Assembly (NCBI GenBank): GCA_964357355.1
Contig: CAYHKY010000010.1
Span: 1-26,156, forward strand
Direction of reading: 5' to 3'
Length of the DNA stretch: 26,156 nt
Source: CAYHKY01 sp964357355
Lineage (GTDB): Bacteria > Patescibacteriota > Microgenomatia > UBA10105
The translations under genes were made by a program, and so were the position numbers. Positions within the stretch are counted from its first letter, which is position 1. The number at the start of each line of letters is the position of its first letter. Positions 14,300-22,611 of this stretch are shown here, one piece after another. The notes below the pieces were generated by a model. That model saw only the letters and a program-made list of their open reading frames with translations, was not told the DNA's origin and ran no database searches.

Positions 14300-15313
14300 T
14301 ATTATGCCAAGTCGTTTTGCAGCTACATCAAGTATTTTCAATATTGTTTGATTATATGAATATCCTGCAGCTTGTGCAGAAATTGGAAAATAAGAGATCC
14401 CCATAATATCCGGCATAAGACCGGGTAGAGCATTAATTTCAAGTATATAAGGATTTCCATCTTTGTCCAAACGTACATCAACCCGAGCGATATCTCTTAT
14501 TCCTAGTATATGGAAAGTTGAGCTGCATATAGATTCAATTGAATTTTGAAGTTGAGGAGAGAGTCTTGCAGGACAATCATATGCCTGGGTTTTATCAACT
14601 AGCGTGTCTTCCCAGAGCCACTTGACGTCATATGATGAAAAAGGTGCATACCCTTTTGGTAAATGATCCAACCTTTGTTCAATGATTGGCAATATTGTTG
14701 GTGGATTGCCCAGAAGTGAAACCGTAAATTCTCTTCCCGGTAAATATTCCTCGACTAACACTTGGTTTCTGTATTCCTTAAACTCCCAAGAAATCCTTTT
14801 TTTTAATTGTTGTACGTTTTCGACTAAGTTCTCATTCCTAATTCCCATACTTGAGCCTTGGGAGTTCGGTTTGAGGAAAAGTGGGAATTTTAGTTCTTTA
14901 TCAAGTGTTTCGTTGGGGTTTGAAAATAATTGAAATTTCGGTGTTGGGATACTGTGATAGATAAGGATTTTTTTGGTAAAAGCTTTATCGAGTTGAATAG
15001 CACAAGTTAGAGTTGATGAATGCGTATATGGTATTTGCAGAATATCGCAAATTGTGGGAACCTGTGCTTCACGGGCATCTCCATAAATTCCCTCGGCGAT
15101 ATTAAAGACGATATCGATACTGTTTCTTAACTCTTTGAGTTTAATGTACACATTTTCATCTGCTTCAATTTCTGTTACATTGTGGTTTCCGCTTCGAAGC
15201 GCATTAGTTATAGCGACAATCGTTTCCGGAGAGTCAAATTCGGCATCTTTTTGTAAAGCAGGATCGGTCGAGGGATGGTTACGTTTGATGTTGAAGCAAA
15301 GCGCGACATTCAT
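14291..15313 (-). CDS. D-alanine-D-alanine ligase-like ATP-grasp enzyme
   Basis: ATG 15313 (MNVALCFNIK) is preferred to an ATG 45 bases upstream because it begins the first beta strand and lies 8 nt after a -10 box. The 340 residues match Ddl proteins in length. They show NIAEGIYGDAREAQVP (about 78-93), the ATP-binding loop KPNSQGSSMGI, VEEYLPGREFTVSLLG, and the Mg-binding end RVDVRLDKDGNPYILEINALPG. Ddl joins two D-Ala for peptidoglycan. Here the N-terminal motif differs from the classic LHGxxGEDGxxQ form, so a related ligase with another amino-acid substrate is possible. No other cell-wall gene lies next to it to settle the question. Confidence 0.8.
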   Translation of the reverse strand: MNVALCFNIKRNHPSTDPALQKDAEFDSPETIVAITNALRSGNHNVTEIEADENVYIKLKELRNSIDIVFNIAEGIYGDAREAQVPTICDILQIPYTHSSTLTCAIQLDKAFTKKILIYHSIPTPKFQLFSNPNETLDKELKFPLFLKPNSQGSSMGIRNENLVENVQQLKKRISWEFKEYRNQVLVEEYLPGREFTVSLLGNPPTILPIIEQRLDHLPKGYAPFSSYDVKWLWEDTLVDKTQAYDCPARLSPQLQNSIESICSSTFHILGIRDIARVDVRLDKDGNPYILEINALPGLMPDIMGISYFPISAQAAGYSYNQTILKILDVAAKRLGIISK

Positions 15314-15380
15314 AAGTGACCATACTAACATATATACGTCACTTGTTGTCAAAATCATCTTTCACTTATAATGGTCATCT
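15314..15380 (+). promoter_or_regulatory. Divergent promoters of the ATP-grasp ligase and exonuclease genes
   Basis: On the plus strand TATAAT (15367-15372) ends 8 nt before ATG 15381, with TTGTTG 18 bp or TTGTCA 15 bp upstream. On the minus strand a consensus TTGACA and a TAGTAT box (19-bp gap) precede ATG 15313 by 8 nt. The two promoters overlap within 67 bases, and both predict leaderless mRNAs. Confidence 0.6.
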
Positions 15381-15959
15381 ATGCATCAACCTGTAGTTAT
15401 TGATGTTGAGACTCAGCAGACATTTCGTGATGTGGGTGGATATGATCCAAAGAAGTTAAAAATTTCAGTTGCCGGAATGTATGAATATGCCAGTGATCAT
15501 TATTTCGCGTTTACCGAACCCGAGCTGCCAAAACTTTTTTCCTACTTAGAAAATGCCTCAACCATCATTGGTTTCAATATTATTGATTTCGATTTGCCGG
15601 TACTTAATCCTTATTATGTTGGAGACTTAACCAAATTTGCAGTTACCGATTTGTTAAAAACAGTTGAAAAACAAATTGGATTCAGACTTGCACTTGATGA
15701 TTTGGTTCGGGAGACATTAGGAGCCAAAAAGACGGGACATGGACTTTTGGCAATTGAGTATTTCAGGAACGGAGAAATGAATAAACTCAAAGAATATTGT
15801 CTTTCTGACGTTCGACTCACAAAGGATTTATATGAGTACGGAAAAGCAAATGGTAAAGTTTTTTACAATACAGCTTCAGGACGAAGGGAAATTCAGGTTG
15901 ATTGGGGGATTGCAAAAAATCCGGCTGTAACCAACGTTAATCTTACTCTACCGTGGTAG
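15381..15959 (+). CDS. DEDDy-type 3'-5' exonuclease / RNase H-like nuclease
   Basis: The 192 residues show the exonuclease motifs in order. Motif I is VIDVET with Asp8 and Glu10, motif II is IIGFNIIDFDLPVL with Asp71 (and Asn66), and motif III is YCLSDVRLT with Tyr139 and Asp143, giving the DEDDy set. The family resembles RNase_H_2/YprB-like proteins that degrade DNA or RNA from the 3' end using two metal ions. No polymerase or helicase domain is attached. The gene ends 19 bases before sufC, and a TAGAATAGAAT box straddles its end. Confidence 0.8.
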   Translation: MHQPVVIDVETQQTFRDVGGYDPKKLKISVAGMYEYASDHYFAFTEPELPKLFSYLENASTIIGFNIIDFDLPVLNPYYVGDLTKFAVTDLLKTVEKQIGFRLALDDLVRETLGAKKTGHGLLAIEYFRNGEMNKLKEYCLSDVRLTKDLYEYGKANGKVFYNTASGRREIQVDWGIAKNPAVTNVNLTLPW

Positions 15960-15978
15960 AATAGAATGTTTTTCCGGT

Positions 15979-16728
15979 ATGAATAAACAATTGACTCTTA
16001 CGGTCAAGAATCTCGAAGTTAAAATCGAAAATAAACTCATCCTTCATAAAGTGGATATATCACTCAAGGCCGGTGAATTTCATGTAGTGATGGGACCAAA
16101 TGGCAGTGGTAAGTCGACGCTTACCTATGCACTAATGGGGCATCCGAGCTACAAAGTGACGGGAGGAGTCATGAAACTTGGGTCTGTCAATTTAATTAAT
16201 CTTGAGCCTCATGAACGGGCAAAACTGGGTATTATGCTAGCTTTTCAAAATCCGGTCGCGATTCCAGGAGTAACCGTCTCCAATTTTTTACGTACGAGCT
16301 ACCGCGAACTTTATGGTAAAGAATCATCAGATGTTCTTACTTTCCATAAACATTTGATGGAGGTTGCTCGTATGCTTGAAGTAGACCAGACTTTTTTGCG
16401 CCGGGGAATAAATGACGGATTTTCAGGTGGCGAGAAGAAAAAACTAGAGATGTTGACACTTATTATACTCAAACCGAAATTTGCAATTTTTGATGAAATA
16501 GATACAGGACTTGATGTTGATGCTTTAAAAGTAGTGGCGTCGGGGATTGATACACTTCATCAAAACGGAACCGGAATTTTGCTTATAACTCATTATCGGA
16601 GAATACTTACATATGTGAATCCTCAATTCGTACACGTAATGATTGAGGGAGAAATTGTGCGTCGTGGTGGAACTGAAATAGTCGAGCAGATTGAGGAGTT
16701 TGGATATGCAAACATTCACCGGATTTGA
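15979..16728 (+). CDS. sufC: Fe-S assembly ATPase SufC
   Basis: The 249 residues are a soluble ABC ATPase. Walker A is GPNGSGKST from residue 39, the signature is FSGGEKKK, and Walker B is FAIFDEIDTGLD. The form GLDVDALKVVASGI and the TH(Y)R region are typical of SufC rather than of transporters. SufC drives the SufB-SufD scaffold to build Fe-S clusters. A TAGAATAGAAT sequence 11 nt before the ATG may be its -10 box. sufB starts within its last 23 bases, so the two are translationally coupled. It is the first gene of the suf group. Confidence 0.95.
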   Translation: MNKQLTLTVKNLEVKIENKLILHKVDISLKAGEFHVVMGPNGSGKSTLTYALMGHPSYKVTGGVMKLGSVNLINLEPHERAKLGIMLAFQNPVAIPGVTVSNFLRTSYRELYGKESSDVLTFHKHLMEVARMLEVDQTFLRRGINDGFSGGEKKKLEMLTLIILKPKFAIFDEIDTGLDVDALKVVASGIDTLHQNGTGILLITHYRRILTYVNPQFVHVMIEGEIVRRGGTEIVEQIEEFGYANIHRI

Positions 16729-18100
16729 TAATTATCGCTATGGTTTTAGAAAGCCAGAAAACTATACCTTTAAATCAAAAAAAGGATTGTCTTCCCATGT
16801 GATTAATCAAATATCGCGATTAAAAGAGGAACCTGATTGGATGCTTCAGTTTAGGCTTAATTCGTATGAAATATTTACGCGAAAATCGATGCCTATATGG
16901 GGTGGAGATTTAACCGGAATTGATTTTAACAATATATACTACTATATCAAGCCAACTGATAAAAAAGTGAGCTCCTGGGATGAATTGCCGCCTGAAATTA
17001 AAGACACATATGATCGTATTGGCATACCGGAAGCTGAAAAAAAATATTTATCTGGAGTATCAGCTCAATACGAATCAGAAGTAGTCTACAAAAGTATAAA
17101 AAAATCGCTGGATAAAAAAGGCGTAGTTTTCTTAGATATGGATTCCGGTCTCAAAGAATATCCTGAACTTGTCAGGAAATACTTTGGAACAATAATTCCG
17201 CCTGCAGATAATAAATTTTCTGCTTTAAATAGTGCAGTATGGTCTGGTGGGTCATTTATTTATGTACCAAAGGGAGTAAAAGTTGAATTACCCTTGCAGG
17301 CTTATTTTCGCATAAATGCAGCTAACATGGGTCAATTTGAAAGGACTTTGATTATTGCCGATGAAGGGAGTTATGTGCATTATGTTGAAGGTTGCACCGC
17401 GCCTATTTATACAACCGACTCTTTACATTCGGCCGTCGTGGAAATCATTGTAAAAAAGGGTGCTCGTGTCCGCTATACAACTATTCAGAATTGGTCAACC
17501 AACGTGTATAACTTAGTTACGAAGCGTATGCGGGTTGAGGAGGAGGGAATAGGAGAGTGGGTTGATGGGAATTTAGGGTCCAAACTGACTATGAAATACC
17601 CAAGTATATATCTAGTTGGAAGAAAAGCCAGAGGCGAAGTTCTTTCTATTGCCTATGCTGGTCCAGGGCAACATCAGGATGCAGGAGGTAAAGCGATTCA
17701 TCTGGCATCAGAAACATCTTCAAAAATCACTTCTAAGTCTATTTCCAAAGGAGGGGGTAGAACTTCCTATCGGGGATTACTTCATGTTGTGCAGGGTGCA
17801 AAAGGGGTTAAATCAAAAGTAGTATGCGACGCACTGCTGCTTGATGAAAATTCCCGTTCTGACACGTATCCTACTATGAAAATCCAGTCTAGCGATGTGC
17901 AAATAGAACATGAAGCAACTGTTTCCAAAATTGGTGAAGAGCAACTATTCTATCTTGCCAGCCGTGGTTTACCCAAGGAGTTAGCCGAAGCGATGATCAT
18001 AAACGGTTTTATTGAGCCAATCGTAAAAGAACTCCCGCTAGAATATGCTGTAGAAATGAATAGATTAATAGAGTTGCAAATGGAGGGATCTGTTGGATAA
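16706..18100 (+). CDS. sufB: Fe-S assembly scaffold SufB
   Basis: ATG 16706 has GAGGAG about 8 bases upstream; an in-frame TTG at 16691 is less likely. The 464 residues match the usual SufB length. Typical stretches are MPIWGGDLTGIDF, WSGGSFIYVPKGV, YVHYVEGCTAP and the C-terminal EHEATVSKIGEEQLFYLASRGL. The Cys in KVVCDALLLDE probably corresponds to the Cys that receives sulfur and forms the nascent cluster in E. coli SufB. The gene overlaps sufC by 23 bases and sufD by 8. Confidence 0.95.
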   Translation: MQTFTGFDNYRYGFRKPENYTFKSKKGLSSHVINQISRLKEEPDWMLQFRLNSYEIFTRKSMPIWGGDLTGIDFNNIYYYIKPTDKKVSSWDELPPEIKDTYDRIGIPEAEKKYLSGVSAQYESEVVYKSIKKSLDKKGVVFLDMDSGLKEYPELVRKYFGTIIPPADNKFSALNSAVWSGGSFIYVPKGVKVELPLQAYFRINAANMGQFERTLIIADEGSYVHYVEGCTAPIYTTDSLHSAVVEIIVKKGARVRYTTIQNWSTNVYNLVTKRMRVEEEGIGEWVDGNLGSKLTMKYPSIYLVGRKARGEVLSIAYAGPGQHQDAGGKAIHLASETSSKITSKSISKGGGRTSYRGLLHVVQGAKGVKSKVVCDALLLDENSRSDTYPTMKIQSSDVQIEHEATVSKIGEEQLFYLASRGLPKELAEAMIINGFIEPIVKELPLEYAVEMNRLIELQMEGSVG

Positions 18101-18743
18101 GTTTCCAGAAAATATCATGATAAAAAAATTAATTATTCAAAATATTGATAAATTTGCCAAACCACAATCGTTTACAGTTACGGAAAATCAACATTTAATA
18201 ATTATTTTATTAGCAACAAAAGCTGCCAATTATTCTCTTAAAATAATGCTCGCTGGTGGGGGAGCTGAAGCGGATATTTTGGGGATAGTTTTGGGGAGAG
18301 ATAAGAATGAAGTACGGATTAATACTCTGCAAGATCATCAGGCGCCTAATACACGGAGCAACTTACTTATAAAAAGCGCGCTTTCCGACAGAAGCAAATT
18401 TTTTTATGAAGGATTTATTAAGGTAGAAAGAGAAGCCCAAAGAACAGACGCCTATCAGCGTAACGAGAATTTAATGTTATCTAGTGAAGCAAAAGCAGAG
18501 AGTAAACCTGCGCTTGAGATTCTTGCCAATGACGTAAGATGCACCCATAGTGCCACCATTGGCAAAGTAGACCAAGAGCAACTATTTTTTTTGGAGAGCA
18601 GGGGTTTAAATGAAAAGAATGCAACAATCATGATTATCCAAGGTTTTTTCAAGGTGATTATGGATAAAATCGATGATAAAGATATTGTAATATCGCTCGA
18701 ACGAAAAATACAATCGTTATTGTTCAAGAATTCTGACAACTGA
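18093..18743 (+). CDS. sufD: Short SufD-like scaffold subunit
   Basis: A TTG start at 18093 is favoured by GGAGGG five bases upstream; ATG 18117 is the alternative. The product is 216 residues, about half a normal SufD (roughly 400). It keeps the core beta-helix and the C-terminal signature LANDVRCTHSATIGKVDQEQ, including the His in CTHSAT that pairs with the SufB Cys in known complexes, and FFLESRGLN. The N-terminal helical region is missing. No frameshift or remnant upstream indicates decay, because sufB ends right there. This looks like a naturally reduced SufD that still dimerises with SufB and binds SufC. Confidence 0.82.
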   Translation: MDKFPENIMIKKLIIQNIDKFAKPQSFTVTENQHLIIILLATKAANYSLKIMLAGGGAEADILGIVLGRDKNEVRINTLQDHQAPNTRSNLLIKSALSDRSKFFYEGFIKVEREAQRTDAYQRNENLMLSSEAKAESKPALEILANDVRCTHSATIGKVDQEQLFFLESRGLNEKNATIMIIQGFFKVIMDKIDDKDIVISLERKIQSLLFKNSDN

Positions 18744-18813
18744 AGAAAAGTCGAAAAAACTTTATAAAATCATTTTTTCAAACTAATTTTTTGATTTAAC
18801 TCGAGAAATAACA

Positions 18814-20034
18814 ATGATTGACGCTCATAAAATCAAACAGGATTTTCCAATTTTTAAAGTTCATCCAGGTTTAGTTTATCTTGATTCTACAGCTACTTCA
18901 CTAAAACCCAAATCAGTGCTTGACAAAGAAAACGAATATTATACGAAATACACCGCAAATATATTCAGAGGAATATATAAATTATCCGAAAAAGCAACGA
19001 TAGAATATGAAACAGCGCGCGCTAAAATTGCGCACTTTATAGGAACAATAGACAGTAGAGAGATCGTGTTTGTAAGAAATGCAACTGAAGCCATAAACTT
19101 AGTGATGAGTAGTTGGGGTTGGTTTAATATTCATCAGGGAGATGAGCTAGTTATTTCTGTTATGGAACATCACGCAAACTTTGTAACATGGCAACAGCTC
19201 ACAAAAGTTGTAGGTTGTAAGTTGTCAATTGTAAGATTAACGAAAGACGGATATTTAGACGAAGAGGATTTATTAAGTAAAGTAAACAGAAAAACCAAGT
19301 TAGTTGCTTTTTGTCATGTTTCAAATGTATTAGGGACGATAAACTCAGTAAAGAAACTCATACAAGAAATAAAAAAGCGAAATTCTGAGTGCAAGGTACT
19401 CATTGACGGAGCACAAGCAGTTCCGCATCTCAAAGTGGATGTAACTGATTTAGGTTGCGATTTCTATGTATTTTCTTCTCATAAAATGTTGGGGGGTACA
19501 GGGGTTGGTGTACTTTGGAGTCATTATGAACTACTTAAAGAGATGAGACCGTACCAATACGGTGGTGAAATGATCCAGGCTGTCTACAGTGATTACTCAG
19601 AATTTAAAAATCCTCCACACAAATTCGAAGCTGGAACGCCGCATATCGCGGGAGTTATTGGATTGGGTGCGGCAATTGATTATTTAGAAAAATTGGGCAT
19701 GGAAAATGTTCGTTTACATGAAATTGAACTGACTGATTACGCCCTTAAGAAGCTTAAAATCCTTAAAGGAATAAAAATATACGGTCCCCAAAAACCGGAA
19801 GACAGAGGTGGAGTAATTGCTTTTACTTTCAATAAAGTCCATGCGCATGATATTGCGCAAATACTTGATTCAAACAATATATGTGTTCGAAGTGGTCATC
19901 ATTGCGCGATGCCGCTTCATTTATACTTAAATGTAATTTCCACTGCTCGAGCTTCGTTCTATGTTTACAACACGATGCAGGATGTGGATTATTTGATTGA
20001 AGGATTAAATAAAGTAATTAAAGTCTTAAATTAA
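18814..20034 (+). CDS. sufS: Cysteine desulfurase SufS
   Basis: The 406 residues match SufS/CsdA. The start KQDFPIFKVHPGLVYLDSTATSLKP is typical. The PLP lysine is Lys224 in SSHKMLGGTG and the sulfur-carrying Cys is Cys364 in SGHHCAMP. The short Cys loop without an insertion fits the type II (SufS) group. It takes sulfur from cysteine and hands it to SufU. A 70-base AT-rich gap separates it from sufD with no clear promoter, and sufU begins directly after its stop. Confidence 0.95.
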   Translation: MIDAHKIKQDFPIFKVHPGLVYLDSTATSLKPKSVLDKENEYYTKYTANIFRGIYKLSEKATIEYETARAKIAHFIGTIDSREIVFVRNATEAINLVMSSWGWFNIHQGDELVISVMEHHANFVTWQQLTKVVGCKLSIVRLTKDGYLDEEDLLSKVNRKTKLVAFCHVSNVLGTINSVKKLIQEIKKRNSECKVLIDGAQAVPHLKVDVTDLGCDFYVFSSHKMLGGTGVGVLWSHYELLKEMRPYQYGGEMIQAVYSDYSEFKNPPHKFEAGTPHIAGVIGLGAAIDYLEKLGMENVRLHEIELTDYALKKLKILKGIKIYGPQKPEDRGGVIAFTFNKVHAHDIAQILDSNNICVRSGHHCAMPLHLYLNVISTARASFYVYNTMQDVDYLIEGLNKVIKVLN

Positions 20035-20409
20035 ATGGATGATCTCTATCGCGAACATATTCTTGATCATTACAAACATCCCAGAAATTTCGGGATTTTA
20101 AAATATGCAAATGTAGTTGCTAGTGATAATCTGGTATCCTGTGGCGATCAACTCTCAATGCAACTTCAGATAAAAAATAATGTAGTTGTTGAAGTTATGT
20201 TTCAAGGTCAGGGATGTGCTATTAGTATCTCGAGTGCCTCCATGTTGACTGAAATTGCAAAAAACAAAACAATTGACGACTTGAAAACCTTGAACAAGGA
20301 TGATATTTTGAGAATGTTGGGAATAAATCCTACGCCCACGAGACTAAATTGCGTACTACTCTCACTAGAGGTGTTACATCAAGCACTAAACAAATATGGC
20401 AAAGTATAA
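20035..20409 (+). CDS. sufU: SufU-like sulfur acceptor / scaffold
   Basis: The ATG abuts the sufS stop codon. The 124 residues contain HYKHPRNFG (12-20), SCGD (Cys36, Asp38), GCAIS (Cys61) and RLNC (Cys106), the four ligands of the IscU/SufU fold. The 45-residue spacing of Cys61 and Cys106 is close to IscU and about 17 shorter than in Bacillus SufU, so the typical SufU insertion is absent. The IscU His before the last Cys is Asn here, and there is no LPPVK chaperone motif. Paired with sufS, it should act as the SufS partner that accepts persulfide through zinc exchange. Confidence 0.88.
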   Translation: MDDLYREHILDHYKHPRNFGILKYANVVASDNLVSCGDQLSMQLQIKNNVVVEVMFQGQGCAISISSASMLTEIAKNKTIDDLKTLNKDDILRMLGINPTPTRLNCVLLSLEVLHQALNKYGKV

Positions 20410-20617
20410 AGTTACCGTTGATAGAGATCTTTGTATAGGCGCGGGATCATGTGTGGCAGTTGCTCCTCAGGCATTTGCCTTGGATAACGAAGCAAAGGCA
20501 ATTATTCTTCCTACTGTTGACAATGAAGACGATACTACATTGCTAGAATCAGCCAAATCATGTCCAGTAGCAGCAATTATTGTTACAGATGAAACTGGTA
20601 AACAAGTATTTCCCTGA
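20396..20617 (+). CDS. [3Fe-4S]/[4Fe-4S] single-cluster ferredoxin
   Basis: The 73 residues have CIGAGSC (Cys13, Cys19) and a later SCP (Cys56). The middle Cys of the CxxCxxC pattern is Ala16. This three-Cys form is typical of [3Fe-4S] ferredoxins, such as those next to actinobacterial P450 genes, and some can hold a fourth iron. VAVAPQAFALD is also typical of this group. The acidic surface (DNEDD) fits an electron carrier. It overlaps sufU by 14 bases and precedes the oxidoreductase genes, so it probably accepts electrons from that enzyme. Confidence 0.88.
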   Translation: MAKYKVTVDRDLCIGAGSCVAVAPQAFALDNEAKAIILPTVDNEDDTTLLESAKSCPVAAIIVTDETGKQVFP

Positions 20618-20783
20618 TAACTTGTTTGGGTTGAATTCTAAGAGGAGTCAGGTAATTAAATCTCCTCGTTCCTACAATATTCGACCGTGTATTTCCTGTG
20701 GTGATTGGATATTTGGTATGCCTGGTGGTCGTGATGCCCACTGTCAAAATTGTGGATACAAAGATCCCTGCTGTAGCGATTAA
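20589..20783 (+). CDS. Small zinc-ribbon protein, start uncertain
   Basis: The certain part is the C-terminal half: RPCISCGDWIFGMPGG, then AHCQNCGYKDPCCSD. Two CxxC knuckles and an extra CC pair could bind zinc or a cluster. The annotated ATG 20589 overlaps the ferredoxin by 29 bases and has no ribosome-binding site. A good site, AGAGGAG (20641-20647), lies 7 bases before an in-frame ATT at 20655, which would give a 42-residue product; ATT starts are rare (infC is the classic case). TTG 20631 is a third choice. GAGGAG can also pair with CTCCTC at 20662-20667, which would hide the site. No family is recognised. Its place between ferredoxin and oxidoreductase suggests a role with that enzyme. 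Confidence 0.45.
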   Translation: MKLVNKYFPDNLFGLNSKRSQVIKSPRSYNIRPCISCGDWIFGMPGGRDAHCQNCGYKDPCCSD

Positions 20784-20832
20784 GCAAATTTTGGTACTCT
20801 CGAAAATCTGTGATAAGCTATTGGTGAAAAAT

Positions 20833-22611
20833 ATGGAACAGAAGAGTCTGAATATTATGGTTGGTGGTGAAGCTGGATTTGGAATTATGGCTTCAGGACT
20901 TCTTTTAATTCGAACATTTTCCCGTGGCGGACTTAAGGCTATTACGATTAATGATTATCCTTCACTTATTCGAGGAGGGCATAATGTTATTTTAGTTCGT
21001 GTAGCTAATCACGAAATTTTTGCTACGGACAATTTTGCTGATATATTAATTGCATTAAACCGCGAAACTATAGATCTCCACAAGGATGAAGTAGTAGACG
21101 GCGCAGCAATTGTATATGACAATGAAAGTTTTCAAGTCACCCTGAATGATTTTCCCAAAAAAGTAAATCTTTACCCCGTGCCGCTCATGAAACTGGCCAA
21201 AGTTGGCGGAGGTGACGTCTTAATGAGAAATACTGTTGCTTTGGGTTCAACATTAGCCCTTACTGATTATGGAATTGATTTGCTGGAAGGAGTTATTAGA
21301 GACCAATTCGGTAGAAAAGGTGACGAAGTGGTTAAGAAAAATATGATCCTGGCACAATCAGGTTATGATTTTGTCAAAAATAATTATCCACAGGGTTATC
21401 AGGTTAAACTTTCTGCTAAAAAAGACTCATCAAAGACCACAGATGCTAATATCAAAGTGGATAAACAATTAGTTTTGACAGGGAATGAAGCTCTTGGCTT
21501 AGGGGCAATTGCAGCTGGGATGAAATTTTTTGCAGCGTACCCGATGACACCAATAAACGGCTTGCTTTATTATCTGGCAGGCGTAGCAGAACAGGTAGGA
21601 TTTGTGTATAAACAGCCTGAAGATGAAATAGCAGGGATCAATATGGCGATTGGTGCGTCTTTTGCAGGAGTGCGCGCGATGGTAGCAACTTCAGGAGGAG
21701 GATTCTCACTCATGGTAGAAGGAACTTCACTTGCGGGAATGATCGAACAACCAGTGGTGATCATTTTGGGTCAACGCCCTGGACCTGCTACAGGCCTTCC
21801 TACATGGACTACTCAAAGCGATCTCCATTTTGCGTTGAATGCAGGACAGGGTGAATTTCCTCGGTTAATGCTTGCCCCGGGAGATGCAGAGGAAGCATTT
21901 TATTTGACTACGGTTGCGTTTAATTTAGCTGATAAATATCAGACACCGACATTTGTTCTAGTAGATAAGTTTTTATGCGAATCATATTTCACTGTTGACT
22001 ACGAGACTCTTTCACAAAGGAAAGTCATTATTGATCGGGGTAAACTTATGACTTCGGAAGAACAAGCTGTAAATGCCGAAGTAAAACGTTATTTATTAAC
22101 TGATGACGGGATCTCACCACGACCTATTCCGGGTCGAGTAAAGGGTGTATTTCATAGTAATTCGGATGAGCACGACGAATATGGATATTCGATCGAAGAA
22201 TCATTTCTCACCAAATCTATGATCGAAAAGCGGATGAAAAAAATGGCAGTTGCTCAAAATGAAGCACCACCACCGACATTGTATGGATTTCCTGATGCAC
22301 AACATACGCTTGTTGGTTGGGGTTCCACAAAAATGAGTGTGCTTGAAGCAATGCAACAACTTAAAAATGCAGGTAAGGAAAAATTGGTCAACTATTTACA
22401 CCTCAATTGGATCAACCCTTTTCCTGCAAATGCAGTCAAAGATATTTTGAATCGCGCAAAACACATCATTGATATTGAAGGGAACTACAATAGTCAAATG
22501 GCTGATTGGATACAAATAAAAACCGGAATTGTAATTAAAGATAAAATAAATAAATATGACGGTCGACCGTTTTTTCCTGCAGAAATAATTGCTTATGTCA
22601 ACAAATATTGA
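20833..22611 (+). CDS. korA: 2-oxoacid:ferredoxin oxidoreductase, fused gamma-alpha subunit
   Basis: ATG 20833 (MEQKSLNIMVGGEAGFG) is chosen since the gamma domain begins there; a longer frame runs back through the zinc-ribbon gene. The 592 residues comprise a gamma domain (about 1-190: VGGEAGFGIMASG, INDYPSLIRGGHN) and an alpha domain (from about 208: GNEALGLGAIAAG, YPMTPINGLL, EDEIAGINMAIGAS, SGGGFSLMVEG, GQRPGPATGLPTWTTQSDL). Such fused subunits are known from two-subunit enzymes that cleave 2-oxoglutarate, pyruvate or branched 2-oxoacids with CoA to acyl-CoA. The usual SGPG motif is SGGG. The exact substrate cannot be told. It overlaps korB by 17 bases. Confidence 0.88.
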   Translation: MEQKSLNIMVGGEAGFGIMASGLLLIRTFSRGGLKAITINDYPSLIRGGHNVILVRVANHEIFATDNFADILIALNRETIDLHKDEVVDGAAIVYDNESFQVTLNDFPKKVNLYPVPLMKLAKVGGGDVLMRNTVALGSTLALTDYGIDLLEGVIRDQFGRKGDEVVKKNMILAQSGYDFVKNNYPQGYQVKLSAKKDSSKTTDANIKVDKQLVLTGNEALGLGAIAAGMKFFAAYPMTPINGLLYYLAGVAEQVGFVYKQPEDEIAGINMAIGASFAGVRAMVATSGGGFSLMVEGTSLAGMIEQPVVIILGQRPGPATGLPTWTTQSDLHFALNAGQGEFPRLMLAPGDAEEAFYLTTVAFNLADKYQTPTFVLVDKFLCESYFTVDYETLSQRKVIIDRGKLMTSEEQAVNAEVKRYLLTDDGISPRPIPGRVKGVFHSNSDEHDEYGYSIEESFLTKSMIEKRMKKMAVAQNEAPPPTLYGFPDAQHTLVGWGSTKMSVLEAMQQLKNAGKEKLVNYLHLNWINPFPANAVKDILNRAKHIIDIEGNYNSQMADWIQIKTGIVIKDKINKYDGRPFFPAEIIAYVNKY

